The translations under genes were made by a program, and so were the position numbers. This document shows, in pieces, positions 56,091 through 64,000 of a stretch of 64,000 nucleotides of DNA (within the stretch, counting starts at the first letter, position 1; every line of letters starts with the position of its first letter). This DNA comes from Tubulanus polymorphus (lineage: Eukaryota; Nemertea; Palaeonemertea; Tubulaniformes; Tubulanidae): the NCBI RefSeq assembly GCF_964204645.1, contig NC_134036.1, forward strand, positions 10,836,704-10,900,703. The letters run 5' to 3'. The notes below the pieces were generated by a model, which worked only from the letters and a program-made list of their open reading frames with translations, had not been told where the DNA came from and ran no database searches.

Positions 56091-56829
56091 TTACACATTT
56101 AGAAAACCAATATTGTGTAGTCCAAACAGGAGCCACAATGATTGCCTGAGCACTTTTTGCTTGGATTTTTTGTAGCGTCTTGCCCACCAAACAGAAGGGT
56201 GGAAACGCATAGACTAACTCTTTATTCCACGGTACAGAGAATGCATCAACTGCTTCTGCCTGTGGATCCGGTTTCCAGGAAAAAAGCCTTGGAACCTTGT
56301 GATTATTCCGGGACGCAAAAAGATCAATAGCTGGCTCACCCCAAATTTGACACAACTTTCTAAACACTCTGTCATTCAGGCCCCATTCAGTGTTATCATG
56401 GTAAGTACGACTCATAGCATCTGCCTCAGTGTTTAGGGCTCCTGGCAGATAAGCAGCTGTCAACCATAAACCTCTAGCCTTGCACCAAAGCCAAGTTTCC
56501 CTAGCTATAGCATTACATTTTTCCTTTCTGCCGCCCATATTATTTAAGAAGGCGACCGTGACTTGATTATCAATTCTAATCAAGATATGAGTATCTGTTT
56601 CCGTTTTACACAAAGGTTGTAGGGTGAAAAGGGCAGCTTCTATCTCAAGTTGGTTTATATGTAAAGCTGCTTCCCAGCTAGACCAATTTCCACCCGTCTT
56701 AAGATTTCCTCTTGTTCCTCTCCACCCTATGCCACTAGCGTCAGAAGTGAGGAAAATTTCTGCTGGGGGCCTGGAGATTGGGTGGCTTTCATTACATTTT
56801 GAGTCCACCACTGCAGATCCTCTCTGCAC
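56020..56829 (-). pseudogene. DIRS RNase H and connection domain
   Basis: The long minus frame is open for most of its length. RNase H acidic residues are visible: FLTSDASGIGWRG (Asp), NQLEIEAALFTL (Glu), LIRIDNQVTVAFLNN (Asp) and LPGALNTEADAMSR (Asp). Then follow AIDLFASRNNHKVPRLFSW and AFPPF, typical of DIRS pol proteins. It would remove the RNA strand during cDNA synthesis. The true start is in the RT frame upstream. A frameshift near 56790 separates the two. Confidence 0.85.
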
Positions 56830-57917
56830 TCTTGATTGAGTTTCATTTTAGCGTTATAATTTCCAGCAGAATTTTTCAGCTCTCTAGTCTTAAGATTGTC
56901 ACACCTTCTATAGTATAGTTTGCCATACTCAACGGCCTGAAAACTAGCCACCATCGTACCCACTAGTACTGCTAAGTCCTGTATCTTAATAGACTCTTTC
57001 TTGAGGGCGTTGCTGGCAAGTTTCAAAATTTTTTCCCTACTTTCTTGAGTGAGGATATAGTCATTTTTATAGAATCAAAAAACCACGCCAGCAAACGTAA
57101 CCCTTTGAGCAGGGTCCATCATTGATTTTACAGGATGAGTAATGAAACCTGCGCAATCAGAAACCTCATGGGTATCCCTGACAATCTTTCTGCACAGTTG
57201 TAAGGTCTGAGCGACCATAAAACAGTCATCAATCCAGGTAACCAATTGATGACCCTGCTTCCTCAATTGAGAGAGAATCACCTCGACAATTTTAGTGAAC
57301 AACCTCGGAGCTGACGTTAGTCCGTTCGGCATGGCATTGTAGGAATAGTATTTATCTCTTCACCTGAACTTGAAATATTTTCTAAATTGGTCTGCAACAG
57401 GAATACAATAATACGCATCCTTCCAATCAATAGTGGCCATATAACATTTCGGAGTAATCAAGTTAATGGCAGAATCTAGGGTGTCCATCTTAAAATGATG
57501 ATATACAATGACCTTATTAAGTTCAGTAAGACCTAAGATAACTCTCAAAGAACCATCTATCTTATCTCTAGTAAATATGTTGGATACAAATTAGTCTCGT
57601 TCTTTTTTCAACTCTTGAATGACACATTTCTGGAGCATTTTCTCTACTTCCAAATGTATCTTGTGTGACTTGGTGACATCGAAACAGTACGGTTTAGGTT
57701 CTCTAACCTGGTTGGGTACATTCTCAAATTCTATTTCGATGCCCCTAACCAACGACAGGATGTGTCGATCAGACGTAAGAGTTTTCCAAAAACCCAAAAA
57801 CTGAGCAATTCTGCCAGCTTCAAAATTTTTTACATCTGACTGAGCTTTAGCCAAGATGGACACCTTACTTTCCGGTGTTGTCATATCGCGGAAAGACGGA
57901 ATCGCGGAATTTTCCAA
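56727..57917 (-). pseudogene. DIRS reverse transcriptase with three in-frame stops
   Basis: Read from the edge of the Mutator-like insertion at 57872. VSILAKAQSDVKNFEAGRIA starts the RT region. Then come LRVILGLTELNKVI, MATIDWKDAYYCIPV (57410-57450, first catalytic Asp), FKFR, MPNGLTSAPRLFT (57294-57332) and the catalytic WIDD (about 57215-57226, WIDD for YxDD). Single stops in the same frame lie at about 57591, 57360 and 57075. The frame then runs to 56727, overlapping RNase H in another frame. The bases at 57873-57917 belong to the inserted element. Confidence 0.83.
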
Positions 57918-58731
57918 AAACGCGGAATTTCTTCATTTTTACTTTAAATAGTAAACGACTTTTCCCACGGGGATACCCACTGTCGGACAGCGCACCGGAC
58001 CGATCGATGCAACGAGTTAGGTTCGAATCCCATTATTTTCAGGCAATTTTATATGGAAATATTATATAACGATACCGCTGGCTGGCTGCCACCTGTAGAA
58101 GAAGTCGGAATCAAGTGGGGTGAAAGAGACCAGGCACCTAATGTCTATTTCTACTAGGCAAACTTCGGTTATCGAAGTTCATCGACTTTTTGAGAACTTC
58201 AGAAACGAATATTATCAGATAAATATTGAGCACGTTCGCGGTGTAGGACCGTAGTTGTAGATGGTTGCAAACATGAAATCCTACGACCAAACAAGTACCG
58301 GTTCAAATTCCTTTGAAATTATTATAATTTTACGGCCGTCCAGTACCGGTACCAATAAGATTCTTTTGATCCAAATAATCAGCATAGGGACATATATGTT
58401 ATAGCAGTCACAAAGTAAACATTAAAAGAAAAACGAAACCATTTTATAATCTTTCATATCATTTCATTCTAAAAGATAAACCACATTCGCTTATAACAAC
58501 AATGTAGACACACAACACGCATGAACAATCCTAAGCCAGAATGAAATATACATAATGTCTATTTATTTTCGTCTGACATCGATCCAGTTCCACAGTTGTG
58601 AGTTAACTCTCAGTTACTTAGAATCAATTCATTTCCAATGTTTTAAATCCAGAGACCAGAGTCAAATCTTAACTCGGAAATGAGTCCTGGAGAATGACCC
58701 ATGATGTCATCACAAATCCTACGTTTACGTA

Positions 58732-58815
58732 CCATCGATTTGTATTCCTTCAGTTAATGCAGCGATATTCTGTATCACTGAATTCGCAAAGCACGTATTG
58801 CCTAGGTTCTCCGCA
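58732..58815 (-). pseudogene. Captured exon: catalytic Cys box of a ubiquitin-specific protease (USP)
   Basis: On minus, ENLGNTCFANSVIQNIAALT matches the USP (peptidase C19) Cys box G-L-x-N-x-GNTCFxNSxxQ, with Cys as nucleophile. The exon ends at GATG|GTACGT, a splice donor. Upstream, TTTACGGTTTTTGCGGAG resembles an acceptor that reads ...TTTTTGCAG in the inverted partner at 59565-59580. USPs remove ubiquitin from proteins. Only this roughly 28-codon piece is here, without the His box, so it has no enzyme function. It is a gene fragment carried by the transposon. Confidence 0.75.
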
Positions 58816-58920
58816 AAAACCGTAAAGTTTCCCAAGTCTCCGTTTCTACCTAACGCATGCGCATTAGTCAGTGCTGGAATTGCTCTAAGTCGAGAAATCG
58901 GCACATTGCGCATGCGGCAC
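58795..58920. repeat. Internal inverted repeat of the Mutator-like element, with 59480-59582
   Basis: On minus, ATTTCTCGACTTAGAG, CTAATGCGCATGCGTT, GGAGACTTGGGAAACTTTAC and GGTTTTTGC match plus 59497-59580 (ATTTCTGGACTTAGAG, CTAATGCGCATGCGTT, AGAGACTTGGGAAACTTTAC, GGTTTTTGC). The captured host sequence, including the splice acceptor region, is therefore present twice in opposite orientation. Confidence 0.8.
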
Positions 58921-59841
58921 TACATGTGAGCTACATGTAACCTTTAAGGACTAATAGTCGCTGTAGTTTCCATTAGGTTCGAATCCCGTAAAAATATTGA
59001 TCTTATTTACGCTGGTTCATCTTATAAGCGGCGCTATCAGATTCGAAACCCGAAAATTACTGATCGTATTTCAAGCGTTACGACATGAACTTTGATGATT
59101 AAAGTGTCACTGGGTTATTGTTTGCCGAGTAAAAAAGTGATAGCATCCCGAATATGAAATAATGAACTTTGATAGCCCCAGGATTTACTTTTAAGTGCTA
59201 TTAGGTTCGAATCCCGTATGTGTAGCAGAAAAATACATTCATCCTTTATAATATACCGATATATATCTTAGATTTTTAGCTTATGGCAAGACCACTTGAA
59301 CACCTGTCATTCCCAAAAATACAAATGATCCTCTAAGAGGATCATGAAGAGTCTTAAGTGACCAAACAAACTGCGCCTTCCCGCTGCGCAAAAGTTCACG
59401 CAGGTTCATTCCGTTATAGTTCTATGTTTCAGCGTTCTGACATGACCCAGTTTAGGAAAAAATACACATGTAGCGACGCATGCGCACGCGACCAATTTCT
59501 GGACTTAGAGGATTTCCCCAACACTTCCTAATGCGCATGCGTTATAAACAGAGACTTGGGAAACTTTACGGTTTTTGCAGGTTCTCCATTATTTGGAACA
59601 GTATCGTTAAGTTGTTGACTGGCGATATAATAAATTATCAAATACTAATTCCCGGTGTTGAAAACCTGGGTCCGGTGCCCTGTCCGACAGTGGGTATCCC
59701 CGTGGGAAAACCCCGTTTACTATTTATAGTAAAAATGAAGAAATTCCGCGTTTTTGGAAAATTCCGCGATTCCGTCTTTCCGCGATATGACAACACCGCT
59801 TATTTTCATCCCACTCTAGATCAAAACTAGTTACCTGCCTG

Positions 59842-60667
59842 TTAGCTACTTGTTCCTTTCGGCCTTCTTTTTGGTGCCCTGGTTTGGTATGACCTCACTC
59901 TGTTGCCGCGGCCTCTCTGGTACTGATGGTATTGTTGGTTGGAGGATTGATGACTGGAGTACTGTTGGCGGGAGCGTTGGTATTGATAATGGTACGCGTC
60001 ACACCCTCGCTTCGCTAAAAGATGAGGTCTCATTTTATAATTCTGTATTTTAGAGTCACGTTGAGAATACTCTTTGTTGAATATGGCGCCAACTTTAGAG
60101 AGGTCATTGAGCTCTTTGACCTTATTTGCCATGTCAACTCCAAATAAAACTTCAGAGGACTCTTTAACACTCTTACTGGCACAAATCGATCGATATCTTG
60201 GGTTTATGTGAGGTCTAAGTTCGTAGCGCCTTTGCTCTGCCAACGAGTGTAAGGCTACGCATGAAAGCGCAAACACATCCATCGTCATTTTAACGGCAAG
60301 TTTCAGATCAACTTGCTCCTTATTAGCAATTTTTGGAAAATTCCGCGATTCCGTCTTTCCGCGATATGACAACACCGCGGTTAGAAGGCTTGTTTTTATC
60401 CAACTTTCTGGTACGGGACCTAGTCTTACTAATTTTAGCGACTGAGGCACACTCCGCGCTCGACTTATTAGCCGAGTCGCCATGATTTTGAGGAAATTGT
60501 GAAGGAACACTTACTTCGTCATTCACTGCATTTTTCTCGACTGTTCCAGTCCTCCTAATCTTCGATTCCGACTCTCCGCCAACCGCATTAGCAGTTTGAG
60601 ATGGCGGCTTGCTAAAAAGCGCCTCAGCAAGGTTAAATTCTTCCATTTCTTTGGCCATGATCGGCAC
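59842..60667 (-). pseudogene. DIRS gag-like protein
   Basis: Two minus frames form one gene. The N-terminal frame (60667-60378) is hydrophilic and starts MPIMAKEMEEFNLAEALFSK. After a 47-bp foreign piece (60330-60377) the C-terminal frame (to 59842) has DVFALSCVALHSLAEQRRYE, LRPHINPRYRSICASKS and FGVDMANKVKELNDLSKVGA, all typical of DIRS gag. It ends in a Gln/Arg/Ser-rich, RNA-binding-like tail. It would package the element RNA. The RT frame starts by overlapping the gag end. Confidence 0.78.
60330..60377. mobile_element. 47-bp fragment of the Mutator-like inverted repeat
   Basis: TTTTGGAAAATTCCGCGATT through CGATATGACAACACCG is identical to the outer end of the right repeat at about 59752-59798. 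It lies alone in the gag gene, in the same orientation, about 530 bp away. No matching left end or 9-bp duplication was found. Confidence 0.85.
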
Positions 60668-60978
60668 CGGTTAAATTCAAAATGGCGGAGCGGTTCCGAC
60701 ACGCGAACAGTAAACACCAGAAAACAAAATCCAATCGCATCCACCAACAAAAAATTTTGTAACACAATGTCAAACGCCCAGCGTTGCTTAGATGGCCTAA
60801 CAAGACGATTGCGCCTTATAAGTTAGGTTTTGACACGGATAAACGAAAATTCGATCCCTTCAATCCGAATAATAGAACGACAAAGCACTGAACTTCGCCG
60901 GATCAAGCATGCAATTGACTGTCGGATCTACGCATGCGTATCTCATGGAACCTCGTAATGACGTCAGCAGTTAGATAG

Positions 60979-61200
60979 AATCTATTTTAGCGTGTAACTG
61001 TGTCTACGTTAATTTTCCTTTAGTTTGTATCATCTCTGATTACTTGAATTAGTCTCTTTTTCTCTGGATTGTATATATATCTCATAATTTTTGTAGTATC
61101 TCATTATTCTTGAAGATGACTATTAGTATATAGTCGAAACGTTGAAAAAACTACCATCTCGAAGTTTCATTTTCGGACCTTTTATTATCATTGGGACTCG
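60979..61200 (+). mobile_element. Penelope-like element end, plus orientation
   Basis: It matches 53262-53505 in opposite orientation, directly outside the DIRS right end. It contains CCTTTAGTTTGTATCATC, the hammerhead-like motif (61107-61146) and TTATTATCATTGGGACTCG at about 61180. Confidence 0.75.
61107..61146 (+). ncRNA. Hammerhead-like motif, one core change
   Basis: TTGAAGA (expected CTGAAGA; C3 is T here), helix II GACTAT-TAGTAT-ATAGTC and GAAACGTT are otherwise identical to the motif at 53321-53360. The core change makes activity doubtful. Confidence 0.55.
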
Positions 61201-61542
61201 ACCTCACAACAACTACTCGTGTTGATCTCATTTCAACGATTTAGTACACTACATCTTGTTTTGCATTGTTTAAACTCGCTGAATAGTTCTACACGACAGA
61301 AGATTGACGACACCGGCCTGACTTTTTTATATCGCGTACATTTCTTTTTTACGGATGAGAATAGGAACATACCTTTTTGATTGCGAAGTAGTGAGTCTAA
61401 ATCTCGCTCGCACCAAATGGACCATTGCGCAGCAAACGCGTACACGTACACGTGGCTCCATAGGAGCTTCAACGACGCCAGCCTTAAAGCTCGTGCCACC
61501 ATTTCGATCATTATCTTTTTAAATCATATCTTACTTTATTAG
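61201..61542. other. Short non-coding stretch
   Basis: The 92-codon minus frame at 61233-61511 has no recognisable domain. No repeat was noticed. Confidence 0.5.
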
Positions 61543-62940
61543 GGTTTTCTGACTTTCGTCGAAAACCCTCTTGAAATTCTGTTGATTATTATTATTATTA
61601 TATATTTTCCGCCGATTTCGTCAAATAAAATTCATCTTCATTCAGATTCGGCAACTGACAGCTTCGAAACGAAATGTATAAATTCATACTGTACTAACGG
61701 TCTCTCTGAACCAACAGGTTGTCTGAATGTACTTTCCATCCTATTTGAAACTTAAAATTACTTATTAGGTTACTGTAAATAAAGAATTGAATTGAATTGT
61801 TAGACAAGCACCGGCGAAATTACAGTTTGTGACGTCATTTAGTAAGTAAATAAAGGAGGGCTCCGAGAATTTCCAAATCACGGGGTACTATACTGGGGTT
61901 AGACCATTCAACCAAAAAGCGGATTGCTCCGATAATATCCAAATCATCTCATTTTATTTTTTCCATCGAATACCCGGTAATTAATTTTTCCTTTCGATCA
62001 CATGCATCCAGAAAACCCGTTATCGCTGCTTTGCAGCTATATTTATTATATATTTTCCGCCGATTTTGTCAAATAAAATTCATCTTCATTCGAATTCGGC
62101 AACTGACAGCTTCGAAACGAAATGTATAAATTGATACTGTAATAACGGTCTCTCTGAACCAACAGATTGTCTGAATGTACTTTCCATCCTATTTGAAACT
62201 TGAAATTACTTATTAGGTTACTGTAAATAAAGAATTGAATTGAATTGTTAGACAAGCACCGGCGAAATTACAGTTTGTGACGTCATTTAGTAAGTAAATA
62301 AAGGAGGGCTCCGAGAATTTCCAAATCACGGGGTACTATACTGGGGTTAGACCATTCAACCAAAAAGCGGATTGCTCCGATAATATCCAAATCATCTCAT
62401 TTTATTTTTTCCATCGAATACCCGGTAATTAATTTTTCCTTTCGATCACATGCATCCAGAAAACCCGTTATCGCTGCTTTGCAGCTATATTTATTATATA
62501 TTTTCCGCCGATTTTGTCAAATAAAATTCATCTTCATTCGAATTCGGCAACTGACAGCTTCGAAACGAAATGTATAAATTGATACTGTAATAACGGTCTC
62601 TCTGAACCAACAGATTGTCTGAATGTACTTTCCATCCTATTTGAAACTTGAAATTACTTATTAGGTTACTGTAAATAAAGAATTCAATTGAATTGTTAGA
62701 CAAGCACCAGCGAAATAACAGTTTGTGACGTCATTAAGTAAGTAAATAAAGGAGGGCTCCGAGAATTGCCAAATCACGGGGGACTATACTGGGGTTAGAC
62801 CATTCAACCAAAAAGAGGATTGCTCCGATAATATCCAAATCATCTCATTTTATTTTTCCATCGAATACCCGGTAATTAATTTTTCCTTTCGATCACATGC
62901 ATCCAGAAAACCCGTTATCGCTGCTTTGCAGCTATATTTT
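61543..62940 (+). repeat. 448-bp unit in three tandem copies
   Basis: The word GCCGATTT recurs at 61611, 62059 and 62507, exactly 448 bp apart. Units are almost identical and each ends in GCTGCTTTGCAGC, TATATTT. Only the first has the GGGTTTTC hairpin and ATT run at its left (61543-61600), as in the single copy at 33995-34505. The array therefore grew from one insertion by tandem duplication that excluded the left end. Short minus frames within units are repeat artefacts. Confidence 0.93.
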
Positions 62941-63360
62941 TCTATCGGAATGCTCCATTTACGCCTACATCGCACCCACTAGAGTCTGAATGGGCGGGGG
63001 ACTGAATGAATGTTACATGATTGTAGCGAGAAATTGTAGTTTAGAAAGAAAATTACCTCAAGCACCGTGAGTAAAGGGAAATTGGGGGTTGGAGGCCAGA
63101 AGTATGAAGTATGAGGCTAGGTAGGTTTTTGGGTAAAAATGTTGGGTAAAATATATGGGGTAATTTTCTTCTATATAAATGGAGGATGTAAATACAAGTT
63201 AAAAATGTTGATGAAATAAAATATTCTCCAAACATTGTGATAAATATGTTAGTAAATCGAATATATCTTTTCATAATAAATCATGTCAACATCAGAAAAA
63301 TGTAATTGATGACGAAAAAATAAATTTATATGAAAAAAAATAAAAAAATAGATTCTATAA
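62941..63360. other. Non-coding stretch ahead of the second provirus copy
   Basis: AT content rises from about 63150. GGGTAAAATATATGGGGTAA and an ATAAATG word near 63176 could mark the left part of the second provirus. No terminal repeat was identified. Confidence 0.45.
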
Positions 63361-64000
63361 AACTGAGTGGAATTAATTGTGATATTTGTGATGAAAACAT
63401 TATGAAAAAAATTATAAGGTACATTTAGATTCTCTATAACATAAAATGAATATAATTATAATTATTTTAGGTGAAGAATATTTTGGTGTTAAAAAACAAA
63501 GAGAAAATGTCGTTAAAACTGCTTATAAAGACCAATCTTACATGAAAAATATCAATGACTACATCAATTCATTGTCTATAAAAGATGATATCGAATTAAT
63601 TGAAACATTCAGAAGTAAAGTTGGCCCAGCTGCATTAATTATTAGATTTCATAAAGGAAGATTATCTTAGAATTTTGAAAAAATAGTTAGAAATAATGAA
63701 AAACATTGTGAGTTTTGTAACAGATGCTGAATATTCCAAACTTAGTTTTGGTCAAGTAACATTTACTAAATCTAATGAAAAAGTAACGCACCAGATTCAA
63801 ATATGTTCTTATGAAGTTATTTTAAATGTTCAAATAGAAGATGTATTAAAGAAATTATTTGCAGATTTTAGAACACGTATTGAAGAAAGATATTACGAAG
63901 GATCTGGTTAATCATTAGATGGAATATATTTTTTTTTTTGACTTACAAATTTATAATAAAATTAGAAAAAATAACGTTAATGATTCAACATACACAACAT
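63360..64000 (+). pseudogene. polB: Second Polinton-like copy: polymerase N-terminal region, cut by window edge
   Basis: Broken frames follow the order of 9780-10440. CDICDEN (about 63393, zinc-finger-like) comes first, then ILGEEYF. Next are NDYINSLSIKDDIELIETFR and VGPAALIIRFHKG (partner IGPAAIEFKFHKG). Then comes EERYYEGSG (63880-63909), followed directly by a TAA. Protein similarity is clear but nucleotide identity is moderate, so this is a different lineage or an old copy rather than a recent duplicate. At least three interruptions are seen. It continues past the window. Confidence 0.72.

Larger units (their letters stand above)
57873..59798. mobile_element. Mutator-like element (1926 bp) with long inverted repeats
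   Basis: Left end 57873-57993 (CGGTGTTGTCATATCGCGGA...) and right end (to 59798) are inverted copies over about 120 bp with few mismatches. Flanks are CTTACTTTC (57864-57872) and CTTATTTTC (59799-59807), a 9-bp target duplication with one change. Long repeats plus 9 bp fit the Mutator superfamily. No transposase frame is present. Inside are a ubiquitin-protease exon, a CCAGTTCCAC element (58584-58694), several GGTTCGAATCCC boxes and a small internal inverted repeat. It is thus a non-autonomous, Pack-MULE-like element inserted in the DIRS pol gene. Confidence 0.82.
54054..60978 (-). mobile_element. DIRS-like tyrosine-recombinase retrotransposon with nested insertions
   Basis: Inverted ends (left 54054-54092: CTATCTTACTGCTGACGTCA then TTACGAGGTTCCATGAGAT; right 60940-60978, its complement with one or two changes) enclose gag, RT, RNase H and tyrosine recombinase, read right to left. 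This gene set and inverted ends without a DDE integrase define DIRS-type elements. All genes carry stops or frameshifts. A 649-bp solo LTR and a 1926-bp Mutator-like element interrupt it; without them it is about 4.3 kb. The DNA methyltransferase found in some DIRS elements was not seen. Confidence 0.85.

Noticed and set aside
58017-58330. tRNA genes suggested by GGTTCGAATCCC
   Set aside because: No acceptor stem, anticodon arm or properly spaced A box could be formed.

Overview
This window looks like intron- and transposon-rich nuclear DNA of an animal, most likely a marine invertebrate. The basis is two-exon secreted-peptide genes with GT-AG introns, a mix of LINE, Penelope-like, DIRS-like, LTR, Mutator-like and Polinton (Maverick)-type elements, and overall AT richness. 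I cannot name the species. A lophotrochozoan is plausible, but that is only an impression. No rRNA, tRNA, CRISPR array or bacterial-style operon was seen.

Layout. 0-3.2 kb: a 5'-truncated LINE (minus strand) inserted in a roughly 110-bp minisatellite. 3.2-8.8 kb: mostly non-coding, with a 1-kb dispersed repeat, a 36-bp perfect palindrome and a TCGACAT-rich hairpin. 8.8-9.57 kb: a truncated integrase-like gene ending at a MITE-like element. 9.57-22.49 kb: a very AT-rich Polinton/adintovirus-like provirus with protein-primed family B DNA polymerase, penton-like protein, small membrane proteins, major capsid protein and A32/FtsK-like packaging ATPase. Many genes carry stops or frameshifts, the polymerase has lost its core motifs, and a 2.2-kb host-like segment interrupts it. 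Most virus genes begin at TAAATG. The start of a second, diverged copy lies at the right edge (63.36-64 kb).

22.5-33 kb: repeats (a hammerhead-ribozyme-like element end, inverted minisatellites, the second copy of the 1-kb repeat) and no convincing gene. 33-46 kb: a small cluster of secreted cystine-knot (ICK-type) peptide genes. One is on plus (42.15-42.66 kb) and one on minus (36.05-36.37 kb). There is also a decayed signal exon and three related candidate promoter/5'-UTR segments. 46-53 kb: a Penelope RT fragment, two candidate promoters, a micro-gene and a 446-bp MITE.

53.2-61.2 kb: a nested transposon stack. Two inverted Penelope-like ends carrying hammerhead motifs flank a DIRS-like tyrosine-recombinase retrotransposon (gag, RT, RNase H, YR; minus strand). 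Into it have inserted (i) a 649-bp solo LTR with 5-bp target duplication and (ii) a 1.93-kb Mutator-like element with about 120-bp inverted repeats. The second carries a captured exon for the catalytic-cysteine box of a ubiquitin-specific protease. 61.5-62.94 kb: a 448-bp unit in three tandem copies, also present once at 34 kb.

Most protein-coding content is mobile-element derived. The ICK-type genes are the best candidates for host genes. No broken viral or toxin gene is written out in restored form here.
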